From the NCBI RefSeq assembly GCF_002157625.1, contig NZ_BDMM01000003.1, forward strand, positions 1 through 64,000: a stretch of 64,000 nucleotides of DNA. Direction: 5' to 3'. The stretch comes from Brevundimonas sp. SH203 (GTDB taxonomy: Bacteria; Pseudomonadota; Alphaproteobacteria; Caulobacterales; Caulobacteraceae). The notes under the pieces are model-generated. The model worked only from the letters and a program-made list of their open reading frames with translations, was not told the origin of the DNA and ran no database searches. Shown in pieces: positions 1 to 8,610 of the stretch; position 1 is the stretch's first letter; each line of letters opens with the position of its first letter. The position numbers and the translations under genes were made by a program.

Positions 1-153
1 CCCCTTCACCAAACCGGCGATTCGATTGAAGCGCGGAAACTAATCAAACCAACCCAGGAAAGCAAGAAGTTTCTCAACCCCCGCTCCCCTCAAAACCCCG
101 GAGAACCAGCCCCCAAGGCCCCGAAAGGCCAGCCCGTTCCCGAGCGAGGCAGC

Positions 154-182
154 CCTATACGGGGACACATTTTCCGCAGCAA
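154..182 (-). promoter_or_regulatory. Strong sigma-70 promoter, possibly for an rRNA operon, reading out of the left edge
   Basis: On the minus strand TTGCTG (177-182) is followed by exactly 17 bases and then TATAGG (154-159). The sequence just upstream (183-220) is AT-rich for this genome, like an UP element. The transcript would run through 153-1, which holds no convincing ORF and contains a boxA-like CTTGCTTTCC stretch near position 65. This layout resembles the leader of a 16S rRNA operon whose gene lies outside the window. The promoter geometry is directly visible, but the rRNA assignment is inference. Confidence 0.42.
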
Positions 183-258
183 GTAGAATCTCGGGATTTT
201 CGAAAAAACTGGCAATACAACGGTCGCCAAACCGTCACATGCCAGCCCCTGCCCGACC

Positions 259-684
259 TCAGCCGGCGATATAGGACCGCAGACTGTCAGCCTCCTGGGC
301 CTGTTCCGCGATCTGGCATTTCACGACGTCGCCGATAGAAATGACGCCCACCAGCCGTTCGGCCTCCAGCACCGGAAGGTGACGGATGCGCCGGTCGGTC
401 ATCCGGCTCATCAGAGCGGACATCTCTTCCCTGGGTTCGGCGAAGATCACAGTAGTGGTCATATAGTCGGCGACCTGCCGATCCAGAGCCGCCGCCCCGT
501 CCGCCGCCAGGGCCCGCACCACGTCACGTTCGGAAAACACGCCCGCGACACGGTCGCCATCACAGACGACCAGGGCGCCGACCCGTTTCTGCTCCAGCGC
601 CGCGCAGGCTTCGGCCACCGTCCGCTCCGGCGCGATGGCGAAGACGGTGTTTCCCTTGGTCTTGAGGATTTCGGCGACGAACAT
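259..684 (-). CDS. CBS-domain pair protein
   Basis: This 141-residue protein is almost entirely two CBS motifs. The first covers roughly residues 8-62 (with GALVVCDGDRVAGVFSERDV) and the second roughly 72-130 (with RRIRHLPVLEAERLVGVISIGDV). Stand-alone CBS pairs bind adenine nucleotides and act as energy or ligand sensors, but no partner domain shows what this one controls. It has no signal peptide or membrane segment, so it is probably cytosolic. The minus-strand rhomboid gene lies upstream, 108 bp away. Family assignment is secure and the physiological role is unknown. Confidence 0.9.
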   Translation of the reverse strand: MFVAEILKTKGNTVFAIAPERTVAEACAALEQKRVGALVVCDGDRVAGVFSERDVVRALAADGAAALDRQVADYMTTTVIFAEPREEMSALMSRMTDRRIRHLPVLEAERLVGVISIGDVVKCQIAEQAQEADSLRSYIAG

Positions 685-792
685 CGCGGCCCCTTCTCTG
701 TCTATAGAGAAGCGACCACGGGGCCGGGATGGCGACAGGGCCGCATCTGAGCGCGATGATCGCTCAACCCGGCCGGCGAGGCAAACCGGCGT

Positions 793-1479
793 TCAGCCCC
801 TCGCCGGCGCACGCTCGACCCGGCGGCCGAACGCCCGCGCCAGGGGGCCGATGGCCAGAAGCCCGACGACGAAACCGACCGCGTGGGCCTCCGAGGCGAT
901 ACCCGCCCCATCCGCGCCGGGGGCAAAGCCGATCAGGCCGGTCAGGGCGTTGACGCCCATCCAGGCCAGCGAGGCCGTGACCACTCTTCTATCGGTCAGC
1001 GCCAGCACCCCGCCGCCGGGCGGAACGCCCATCAGCCGCGTCGCCGCGCCGATCAGGCCGAACACCGCCCCCGACGCCCCGACCATCGGCGCGGCGGAAC
1101 CCCAGTGGATCAGCCCATAGCCCAGCGTCGCCAGCACCCCGCACGCCACATAGAAGAGCAGAAACACTATCGGTCCCGCTCGATTCCCCAGCAGACGGGC
1201 GACCGGCGCGCCGAAGGCCAGGGCGCCGATCGCATTCATCCAGGCATGGGCCCAGCCGCCATGCAGCAGCATGGCGGTCAGCAGCCCGCTCCATCGCCCC
1301 TGCTGCAGATCGGCGGGGACGAAGGCCATGCTCATGCCCAGGTCGGGCAGATCGCGTTGAAAAAAGTAAAGCACAGGGATCGAGGCGGCGATCAGCAACG
1401 CGACCAACGGCACGTTGAATATCGGCTCGCGTGGCGGGTTTCCGGGCTGCGGAGCTTCGAATCGACCGGGCGGTGACAT
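793..1479 (-). CDS. Rhomboid family intramembrane serine protease
   Basis: This 228-residue polytopic membrane protein has the rhomboid signature. HGGWAH (H73, H78) with N82 lies in the second conserved segment. The nucleophile is Ser136 in GASGAVFG and the catalytic His is H199 in EAHAVGFVVGL. Rhomboids cut substrates inside the inner membrane with this Ser-His dyad. The hydrophobic segments fit a basic six-helix core. The start is ATG at 1479. It is divergent from hfaA across about 118 bp. No substrate can be inferred from the context. Confidence 0.92.
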   Translation of the reverse strand: MSPPGRFEAPQPGNPPREPIFNVPLVALLIAASIPVLYFFQRDLPDLGMSMAFVPADLQQGRWSGLLTAMLLHGGWAHAWMNAIGALAFGAPVARLLGNRAGPIVFLLFYVACGVLATLGYGLIHWGSAAPMVGASGAVFGLIGAATRLMGVPPGGGVLALTDRRVVTASLAWMGVNALTGLIGFAPGADGAGIASEAHAVGFVVGLLAIGPLARAFGRRVERAPARG

Positions 1480-1521
1480 TCGTCACAGATGCGCAGCAGC
1501 CCCGACGACATCAAGCGCTTC

Positions 1522-1534
1522 TTAATAACCTTAA
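1522..1534 (+). promoter_or_regulatory. Paired TTAA half-sites upstream of hfaA (CtrA-like, non-canonical spacing)
   Basis: Two TTAA elements (1522-1525 and 1531-1534) are separated by five bases, about 65 bp upstream of the hfaA start. CtrA, the Caulobacterales cell-cycle regulator, prefers TTAA-N7-TTAA, so the spacing is two bases short. The location suits holdfast-gene control, but binding is speculative. Confidence 0.25.
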
Positions 1535-1597
1535 TGCAAGGGTGGCTGCGGATCGCCGAACAGGGGTCCGCGATTTGTCTGCGCGAGGAACCGACCA

Positions 1598-2038
1598 GTG
1601 GCCGTCAAGAGGCTGTTTCTAACCACCGCCGTCACGGCCCTCGCCGGCCTGGCCAGCGTTCCGGCCGTCGCGCAGTCGACCGGCTCGGGCGGCGCGTCTC
1701 GTTTCCAGCAAGGTTATGGCGGCGCCCGCTCGGCGGCGACCTCGCCCACGACGGGCTACACCCGCGACGCCAACGGCAATCGCCTGATCGTCAATGGCAT
1801 CATTCAATCCGGCGCTTCGTCCTATTCCAGCCAGTCGGGCGGGGTCGCCTCGGCCTATGCCGGCGCGGGATCGTCCAATCACGGCGGCACGACCATCGGC
1901 GGGTCCACCGCCATCGGCAACCAACTGAACGTGGTGGTGCAGGGCAACCGCAACACCGTGATCGTCAATTCGAACCAGACCAACACCGGCGCGGTCAACG
2001 CCGGCACGGCCCTGAACGGGAACATCAACCTGCCATGA
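1598..2038 (+). CDS. hfaA: Holdfast anchor protein HfaA (curlin-like)
   Basis: This 146-residue exported protein anchors the polar holdfast adhesin to the cell surface in Caulobacterales. It has a signal peptide (residues 1 to about 25, ending in PAVA-Q) and then a Gly/Ser/Tyr-rich stretch. The C-terminus has curlin-like Asn/Gln repeats (NQLNVVVQGNRNTVIVNSNQ). The GTG start at 1598 is chosen because GAGGAA lies seven bases upstream. Its stop overlaps the hfaB start (ATGA), so the two are translationally coupled. Identification rests on this composition plus the CsgG-like lipoprotein and HfaD-like adhesin that follow directly. Confidence 0.85.
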   Translation: MAVKRLFLTTAVTALAGLASVPAVAQSTGSGGASRFQQGYGGARSAATSPTTGYTRDANGNRLIVNGIIQSGASSYSSQSGGVASAYAGAGSSNHGGTTIGGSTAIGNQLNVVVQGNRNTVIVNSNQTNTGAVNAGTALNGNINLP

Positions 2039-3051
2039 GCCGTCGTCATCTCATCAAGGGCGGCGCCGCCGCCTCGGCTGTCGCCCTGCTGCTGGCCGGC
2101 TGCGTCAGTCCGGTCGCGGGGCCTTCGGGCCAATACGCCAAGCCCATCGGCAATGCGCCGGTGACGGCCAATCCGACGCCCTATTCCGCCGCCCTGTATT
2201 GCCTGGCCGACTACGCCCGCCGCTACAACCTGCCCTCGCCGCGCATGGCCGTGGGCCGGATCAGCGACTACACCGGCACCGTCTCGGCCGATGGCGGCCG
2301 CCAGATCACCGGCGGCGCCTCCCTGATGGCGAACTCGGCCCTGGCCAAGGCCGGCGCGCGGATCGTCGAACGCTACGACACCTCGGTCTCCGAGCTTGAG
2401 CTGCGCTACGCCAACAACAAACTGATCGGCGACAATGCGCCGGACGCCCAGAACCCCGAGGACACCCAGTACCGCCGCATCCTGGCCGGCCAGGTGCCCG
2501 GCTCCGACTTCTATGTCGTCGGCGGCATCACCGAGGTGAACTACAATATCCGCTCCGGCGGCATCGACATCGGTCAGGGCGAGGTGGATTCCGCCCGCCC
2601 CGGCTCGACGATGCTGAACCACCGCGTCTATGTGATGAACATCGCCATGGACCTGCGCCTGGTGCAGACCACCACCCTGGAAGTGGTCGATGTCGTCTCG
2701 TATCAGAAACAGATCATCGGCCGCGAGATTTCAGCCGGGGTCTTCGACTTCCTGAACGGCAACGTCTTCGACATCTCGGCCGGAACCGGCGGGATGGAGC
2801 CGGTGCAACTGGCCGTGCGCGCCCTGGTCGAACGGGCCACGGTCGAGTTCATGGCCAACCTCTATGGGGCGCCCGGCCCCGAAATCTGCCTCAACCCCGC
2901 CAACGATCCGCTTGGCGGCTCCACCGTCGGTCCGACCGGCGGCTATTATCCGGCCTATCCCACTCAGGAGACGAACAATGGCCAAACCCGCGCCGATCCG
3001 TCTCGCTGGCATGATGGTCGCGACGGCGACGTTCGCCGTTCTCGCCACTGA
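2035..3051 (+). CDS. hfaB: Holdfast anchor lipoprotein HfaB (CsgG family)
   Basis: This 338-residue lipoprotein has a signal peptide ending in the lipobox LLLAGC (acylated Cys23), followed by a CsgG-like domain. CsgG relatives form an outer-membrane pore that secretes amyloid-like subunits. In Caulobacter HfaB is needed for HfaA and HfaD to reach the surface. The ATG at 2035 overlaps the hfaA stop. The reading frame also runs upstream to 1489, but the lipoprotein signal fixes the start here. The last 25 or so codons (2978-3051) are also read as the start of hfaD in another frame, which is a long overlap, and that tail is Arg/Asp-rich and unlike the rest of the protein. Confidence 0.88.
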   Translation: MSRRHLIKGGAAASAVALLLAGCVSPVAGPSGQYAKPIGNAPVTANPTPYSAALYCLADYARRYNLPSPRMAVGRISDYTGTVSADGGRQITGGASLMANSALAKAGARIVERYDTSVSELELRYANNKLIGDNAPDAQNPEDTQYRRILAGQVPGSDFYVVGGITEVNYNIRSGGIDIGQGEVDSARPGSTMLNHRVYVMNIAMDLRLVQTTTLEVVDVVSYQKQIIGREISAGVFDFLNGNVFDISAGTGGMEPVQLAVRALVERATVEFMANLYGAPGPEICLNPANDPLGGSTVGPTGGYYPAYPTQETNNGQTRADPSRWHDGRDGDVRRSRH

Positions 3052-4237
3052 GGCGAACGCCCAACAGACCCCCGCCTGCGATCTCGCGCTGGGCGAGGCC
3101 TGTTTCAGCCGTCAGACCCAGTCCGCCGACGTCACGGGCCAGATCGATCTGAACCAGACGGTCGATCAGCTGACCGTCATCACCAGCGCCCAGGGCAATG
3201 CGCTCGCGGGCGGGGTCACGTCTGCCTCCGCCGGCCTGGTGTCGCGTCAGACCATGACGGGCTCTGCGCGCGCCGAAAGCAATGTCGACCTGAACGGCGC
3301 GGCCGACGGTCAGGTCAGCGTGACGACCCAGGCGCGCGGCAATTATCTCGGCGTCACGACGAATGGCGCGACCTTCGCCGTGGAAGCCGACCAGTCGACG
3401 ACGGGTGATCAGGTCCGCGCGCAAAGCGTCGTGCGCGCCCCCACCGGCCGGATGCTGCAAGGCGGCTTCGTCTCCAGCGCCGCAGCCGCCAACACCGTGG
3501 CCATGGGCGGCCCCTCGTCGTCCCTGACCGGCGTCATCGACCAGCGCGCCCAAACCAGCGTCCAGTCCGAGACGGTGGCGGACGTTCAATACATCCCCGC
3601 CCCGGCGGCCTTCAGCGCGCAGTCGGCGGCCAATGTGGTCCAGACCAACACCAACGGCGCCTCGCATCAGGATCTGGCGGTGCGCCAGTCCAACGCCCCC
3701 TCCACCGTCGAGGCCAGCACCGACGTCTATGTCGACAACGCCTGGAATCTGACCGCCAGCGCCAACGCCGGGGCCAACCAGGCGATCATGACCAACGCCG
3801 GCGGCTCCATGCTGGCGAACGTCGATCAGTCCAACGCCGGCCGGGTCCGATCCAACGCTCGCGTCCAGACCAATCTGCAAGGCCAGACCGTGCTGGCGGC
3901 CCGCAGCGTCGCCAACGAGACGGTCGCCGGCAACAACGACATCTATCTGAAGCTGGACAATACCCAGCTGAACACCGGCGGGGTCGAGGCGACCGCTACG
4001 TATGTCGGCGTCAACGGCTATGATTCCTATGTCGGCGCCGATGCGGTGGGCAATGCGGTGACAGGCTACGCCTGTTCGCGATGCGGCGGCGACGTCAACA
4101 TCACTAACAACCAGACCAACACCGGCAATGTGACGGCGACCACCAACGCCACTGTCGGCTCCGGCCGAACCGCCGTCGTCGGCACGAACGCCGTGGGCAA
4201 CACCGCCACCTTCTACATCAGCCGCCCCGGCGGCTGA
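2978..4237 (+). CDS. hfaD: Holdfast surface anchor adhesin HfaD
   Basis: This 419-residue exported protein has a signal peptide (about residues 1-29, ending near ANA-Q). It then has many degenerate repeats rich in Asn, Gln, Thr, Ala and Val (for example ITNNQTNTGNVTATTNATVG), typical of fibrous or beta-helical adhesins. The ATG at 2978 is chosen because AGGAG (2966-2970) lies seven bases upstream. A longer in-frame ATG at 2864 would lack the signal peptide. As third gene of hfaABD it probably forms the surface patch that retains holdfast polysaccharide. Composition and position support HfaD, and sequence divergence in this family limits certainty. Confidence 0.83.
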   Translation: MAKPAPIRLAGMMVATATFAVLATEANAQQTPACDLALGEACFSRQTQSADVTGQIDLNQTVDQLTVITSAQGNALAGGVTSASAGLVSRQTMTGSARAESNVDLNGAADGQVSVTTQARGNYLGVTTNGATFAVEADQSTTGDQVRAQSVVRAPTGRMLQGGFVSSAAAANTVAMGGPSSSLTGVIDQRAQTSVQSETVADVQYIPAPAAFSAQSAANVVQTNTNGASHQDLAVRQSNAPSTVEASTDVYVDNAWNLTASANAGANQAIMTNAGGSMLANVDQSNAGRVRSNARVQTNLQGQTVLAARSVANETVAGNNDIYLKLDNTQLNTGGVEATATYVGVNGYDSYVGADAVGNAVTGYACSRCGGDVNITNNQTNTGNVTATTNATVGSGRTAVVGTNAVGNTATFYISRPGG

Positions 4238-4347
4238 TCGAAGATGACAAGTCTGTAAGGTTCGCCGCGCCGCCTTGCCGAAAAGGGCAAGCTCGCTTTA
4301 CACATCCGACACCGCGCCATCCGGGGTTGCGGTTTCGGAGTGATCCC

Positions 4348-7227
4348 ATGCGTTCTGCGCGCCATCTGCTGCTCGTCGCCGTCTCTGGACTGGCCCTGAC
4401 CACCGGGGCCTTCCCCGCTCTGGCGCAAGGCGCGGCGCCCGTCGCCGCCTCGGCCAGCCAAGTCGCGCCGTCGAACCCCTGGGCCCAGGCGGCCAGCGAC
4501 ATTCCGGCCGATCCCGCCGTGCGTTACGGCCTGCTGCCAAACGGGATGCGCTACGCCCTGCTGAAGAATGCGACCCCGCCCGGTCAGGCGTCGTTCCGCC
4601 TGCGCATCGACGCCGGCTCGCTGATGGAGCGCGACGACCAGAAGGGTCTGGCCCACTTCATGGAGCATATGGCCTTCAACGGCACCAAGGACGTGCCCGA
4701 GAACGAAATGATGCGGATTCTGGAGCGGCTGGGTCTGGCCTTCGGCGCCGACACCAACGCCTTCACCAGTTTCGACCAGACCGCCTATATGCTGGAGCTG
4801 CCGAACACCAAGGACGAGACGGTCGATCCCAGCCTGCACATCCTGCGCGAAATGATCTCGGCGGCCCTGATGGCGCCCGAAGCCATCGATTCGGAGCGCG
4901 GCGTCATCGTCGGCGAGGAACGCACCCGCGATACGCCGCAGTTCCGCGTGCTGAAGACACAGCTGGGCCTGCTGGCGCCGGGCCAGCGCTTGTCGCAGCG
5001 TCTGCCGATCGGCGACCTGGACGTCATCCGCACCGCGCCGCGCCAGCGTTTCGTCGATTTCTACGACGCCTATTATCGCCCCTCGCGCGCGACCTTCATC
5101 GCCGTGGGCGACTTCGACGTGGATGCGATGGAGGCCAAGGTGCGCGCCGCCTTCGCCGACTGGGCGCCCAAGGCCCCGGACGGGCCGGAGCCCGATCTGG
5201 GAACCGTCGCCGCACGCCAGCCCCAGACCAGCATCATCGTCGAGCCGGGCATCCAGTCCTCCATCCAGATCAACTGGATCAAGGCCCCCGACCTGAGCCC
5301 CGACACCGTCGCCGAGCGTGAGGCCGATATTCGTCGCGGCCTGGGGCTGGCCGTGCTGAACCGCCGCCTGGGCGAGATCGCCCGCGCCGACAATCCGCCG
5401 TTCATCGGCGCCGGGGCCGGCTATCAGTCGCTGTTCGACAGTCTGGACGCGGGCACCCTGTCGGTCGCCTTCAATCCCGGCGGCTGGAAACGGGCGCTGG
5501 AGACGGTCGAGCAGGAAAGCCGTCGTCTGGCCCAGTACGGCGTGACCGAGGCCGAGCTGCAGCGCGAGATCGTCAACACCCGCACCGCGCTTCAGAACGC
5601 CGTGGCCTCGGCCGCCACGCGCTCGACCCCGGCGCTGGCGTCCGCCCTGTTGAGCGCCGTGAACGACGAACAGGTCTTCAGCGCGCCCCAGACCAATCTG
5701 GACCTGTTCAACAAGGCCGTAGAAGGTCTGACCGTGGCCCAGGTCGATCAGGCCGCCCGCGCCGTGTTCGAGGGCCAGGGTCCGCTGGTCCTGTTCAGCT
5801 CTCCGGTCCCGGTCGAGGGCGGCGAAGCCGCCGTCACCGCCGCGCTGGAGGCGTCGCGCAACACCCCCGTCCAGGCCCGCGCCGCCGAGGCGGAGCTGAA
5901 GTGGCCCTATGACGCCTTCGGCGCACCGGCCCAGCCGGCCGCGCGCAGCGAGGTCGCCGACCTGGGCGCCACCCTGGTCCGCTTCCCGAACGGCACGTTG
6001 CTGAACATCAAGAAGACCGACTTCCGCGCCGATCAGGTGCTGGTCAGCGCCCGAACGGGTCTGGGCGAACTGGGTCTGCCCGCCGACCGGCTGACGCCCG
6101 TGTCGATGGCCAGCACCATCCTGACCGCCGGTGGTCTGGGCAAGCTCAGCCTGGACGAGATGAACCGCGTCCTCAGCGGCCGCACCTATAGCGCCGCCGT
6201 CAACCAAGCGACCGACGCCTATGTCTTCTCCGGCGCGACCAAGCCCGCCGACCTGCAGCTGGAGCTTCAGGTCCTGGCCGCCTATCTGACCGATCCCGGC
6301 CTGCGCGCCGCGCCGTTCGAACAGACGAAAGCCCTGTTTCCGCAAATCCTGGCCCAGCTGGGCGCCACGCCGCGCGGCGTGTTCCAGCGTGACGCCTCGG
6401 GCCTGCTGACCGGCGGCGACGCGCGCGAAACCACCCCGACGGCCGAACAGGTCGCCGCCATGCAGATCGACGACGTCCGCAACGGCGTCCGTTCGGCCCT
6501 GGCCCAGGGTCCGGTCGAGATCACGGTCGTCGGCGACGTGGATGTCGATGCGGTCATCGCCGCCGTCGGCTCCACCTTCGGCGCCCTGCCCCCGCGCGGT
6601 GCGGCGCCCACGCCGCCCGCCGGCTCGACCGAGCGCAAATTCCCCGCGCCGACCGCTACGCCGGTTCAGCTGCACCACACCGGCCCGGCGGAACAGGCCC
6701 TGGGCTTCATCGCCTGGCCGACCACCGACCAGGTCCACGACCGCAAGACGGCCCGTCAGCTGTCGATCCTGTCGGACGTGCTGCAACTGCGACTGAACGA
6801 CGAGATCCGCGAGAAACAGGGTCTGGCCTATTCGCCCAGCGCCGGCTCCACCTCGTCCAACGTCTTCCCCGGCTATGGCTATATCGCCGTGACCGCCGAG
6901 ACGCCGCCGGCGGCCCTGCCCAAATTGTTCGAGACGGTGGACGCCATCGCCGCCGACCTGCGCGACCATCCCGTCAGCGAGGACGAGCTGAATCGCGCCC
7001 GCCGCCCGGCGGTGGAACGCATCCGCCGCAACATGGCCGACAACGGCTATTGGCTGACGCAACTGTCCCAGGCCCAGTCCGATCCGGCCGGTCTGGACCA
7101 GACGCGCAACCAGCTCTCGACCCTGGAAGCCGTCACCGCCGCCGATCTTCAGGCCCTGGCGCGCCGGTATCTGAAGCCCGACGCCGCCTGGCGGGCCGAA
7201 GTCACCGCGCAGGCCGCCGCAAAATAG
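4348..7227 (+). CDS. Exported M16 family zinc metallopeptidase (pitrilysin-like)
   Basis: This 959-residue protein has a signal peptide (residues 1 to about 27, PALA-Q) and tandem M16 halves. The inverted zinc motif HFMEH is at residues 103-107. Glu183, in DSERGVIVGEE, lies at the distance expected for the third zinc ligand. The C-terminal half keeps the M16_C fold without a second zinc motif, as usual for this family. Such enzymes degrade peptides in the periplasm. The ATG at 4348 has CGGAG seven bases upstream. An ATG seven codons earlier is possible but less well placed. It is probably separately expressed, since 110 bp separate it from hfaD. Confidence 0.93.
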   Translation: MRSARHLLLVAVSGLALTTGAFPALAQGAAPVAASASQVAPSNPWAQAASDIPADPAVRYGLLPNGMRYALLKNATPPGQASFRLRIDAGSLMERDDQKGLAHFMEHMAFNGTKDVPENEMMRILERLGLAFGADTNAFTSFDQTAYMLELPNTKDETVDPSLHILREMISAALMAPEAIDSERGVIVGEERTRDTPQFRVLKTQLGLLAPGQRLSQRLPIGDLDVIRTAPRQRFVDFYDAYYRPSRATFIAVGDFDVDAMEAKVRAAFADWAPKAPDGPEPDLGTVAARQPQTSIIVEPGIQSSIQINWIKAPDLSPDTVAEREADIRRGLGLAVLNRRLGEIARADNPPFIGAGAGYQSLFDSLDAGTLSVAFNPGGWKRALETVEQESRRLAQYGVTEAELQREIVNTRTALQNAVASAATRSTPALASALLSAVNDEQVFSAPQTNLDLFNKAVEGLTVAQVDQAARAVFEGQGPLVLFSSPVPVEGGEAAVTAALEASRNTPVQARAAEAELKWPYDAFGAPAQPAARSEVADLGATLVRFPNGTLLNIKKTDFRADQVLVSARTGLGELGLPADRLTPVSMASTILTAGGLGKLSLDEMNRVLSGRTYSAAVNQATDAYVFSGATKPADLQLELQVLAAYLTDPGLRAAPFEQTKALFPQILAQLGATPRGVFQRDASGLLTGGDARETTPTAEQVAAMQIDDVRNGVRSALAQGPVEITVVGDVDVDAVIAAVGSTFGALPPRGAAPTPPAGSTERKFPAPTATPVQLHHTGPAEQALGFIAWPTTDQVHDRKTARQLSILSDVLQLRLNDEIREKQGLAYSPSAGSTSSNVFPGYGYIAVTAETPPAALPKLFETVDAIAADLRDHPVSEDELNRARRPAVERIRRNMADNGYWLTQLSQAQSDPAGLDQTRNQLSTLEAVTAADLQALARRYLKPDAAWRAEVTAQAAAK

Positions 7228-7239
7228 GCCAGACAAAAA

Positions 7240-7268
7240 GGCCCCGGCTCGCATCGCGGGCCGGGGCC
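7240..7268. terminator. Intrinsic terminator between convergent genes
   Basis: A nine-pair GC stem (GGCCCCGGC at 7240-7248 and GCCGGGGCC at 7260-7268) encloses an 11-base loop. Read leftward, the stem is followed by CTTTTTGTCT, so it is a good terminator for the minus-strand gene at 7361-8311. Read rightward it ends the M16 gene less perfectly. Confidence 0.75.
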
Positions 7269-7360
7269 AGTCGTTTCAGGATCGTCGACGGAGCGCCGAC
7301 GCATCCGATCATGTCATCCGTCGCCTGAGCGGCGGCTGAACGGGACCGTCAGCCTGCGGT

Positions 7361-8311
7361 TCAGAACACCCGGCCGCCGACGCCGCCGTCCAGGGTGATG
7401 GCGCCCGTCAGGACGGTCGCGCTCTCGACCTGTTCTTCGCGGTACTCGGTGTATTCCTCTTCGCGATACATCGTCAGGATCTTGATCCCGGCGCCGTAGC
7501 GACGCAGCAGCGAACGCTCGTTGCAGTCCCGCTCGGGCTTCTCGGGCCGGCATTCCAGCTTGCCGCCGTTCCCGAACCACAGGGCCTCGTGCTTGCGGCA
7601 GGTCAGGGTCGTGCCGTGGTCGAAGTTCACATTGCCTTCGTAGTCGGCCAGCGTCGCCTGCAGCCAGGTGCCGGACAGGCAGCGATAGATTTCGCCCTCG
7701 AACCCGTCGGCGATCTCGCGATCCGGCCGCACCTGGGACGCGGGGTGCGGCACCTGGCGGTCGTCGATGCAGACGGCCTGGATGACGACGCGCTTCATCA
7801 TGCTGCGGAAGGCGCTGTAGGGGGTGCGAACCGTCTGGGCGACCATGCCCTCGACCGCCAGACCCTGGATCGTGGTCGGATAGGGCTGGTCCACGCTGAT
7901 ATAGGCCGCGCCGCCGCCCCTGCCGTAGCCGCCGGAGAAGCCGCCGGCGCGAGCGTTCAGATATGACCGCACGCCGGCGTTGCCGTAACCGTTGGCGTTG
8001 GCGCCCGCATTCGCATTGGCGTTCGCGCCCAGGTTCACGTTCACATTGACGTTGTTGTTGATCGTGTTGCTGACGTTGTTGTTGTTATTGACGTTGTTGT
8101 TCCAACCGCCATTCCAGCCGCCATTGTCCCCGCCGCCGCAATTGCCGCCGCCGCCGCCACAGGGCGGTTCGGGCGGAGGCGGCGGTTCGCACGAGGTGCA
8201 GGGCGGCGGCTCGCAGCCCGATCCGCATTGCGCCAGGGCCGCGCCCGCGCCGGCCGAGACGGCCAGACCGGCGGCCAGACCCAGCATCCATTTCGTGATC
8301 CGCAGCCGCAT
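7361..8311 (-). CDS. Exported Asn/Gly-rich low-complexity protein of unknown function
   Basis: This 316-residue protein has a clear signal peptide (residues 1 to about 28, ALAQ). A Cys/Pro/Gly segment (CGSGCEPPPCTSCEPPPP) and a polyglycine stretch follow. Next comes an Asn-dominated tract with NVN/NAN repeats (roughly residues 70-108). The C-terminal half (about residues 140-316) is more ordinary and has several Cys, including CRKHEALWFG and RPEKPERDCNERS. The ATG at 8311 has GGGAG nine bases upstream. The in-frame extension to 8386 would bury the signal peptide. The composition suggests a surface or envelope structural protein. I do not recognise a family. Confidence 0.75.
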   Translation of the reverse strand: MRLRITKWMLGLAAGLAVSAGAGAALAQCGSGCEPPPCTSCEPPPPPEPPCGGGGGNCGGGDNGGWNGGWNNNVNNNNNVSNTINNNVNVNVNLGANANANAGANANGYGNAGVRSYLNARAGGFSGGYGRGGGAAYISVDQPYPTTIQGLAVEGMVAQTVRTPYSAFRSMMKRVVIQAVCIDDRQVPHPASQVRPDREIADGFEGEIYRCLSGTWLQATLADYEGNVNFDHGTTLTCRKHEALWFGNGGKLECRPEKPERDCNERSLLRRYGAGIKILTMYREEEYTEYREEQVESATVLTGAITLDGGVGGRVF

Positions 8312-8610
8312 CGGCGGGAACTCCCAAACGATCATTGCGTCGGCCGAACTGGATTTCGGCCGATCCTTGGCGTCACAAAACGGCAAAAGCCTTTCGTTTC
8401 CGTTGATGACGGTCGCGCTTCGGGATGGCGCAATGCCGCATCGGTCTGCTAGACCGCCCGCACAATGAACGTCCGCGTCTTCCTTCGCCTGATTTCGATT
8501 AGCCGCCCGGCGTAGCGCTTCAGGGCCATCTGGCCCCGTGCACGCCGGGACGACCGCCCATCAGGGTGAAGAGAACAGCGAACGACACATCTAGACGCCG
8601 AGACGACCCC

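Noticed and set aside
4274-4291. Short hairpin CTTGCC/GGCAAG after hfaD.
   Set aside because: Only six pairs and no T-run; too weak to call a terminator.
4213-7254. A 1013-codon open frame antisense to the M16 peptidase.
   Set aside because: It is a GC-codon shadow: Gly/Arg/Gln/Ala-rich, with no domain motifs, while the plus strand carries HFMEH and a signal peptide.
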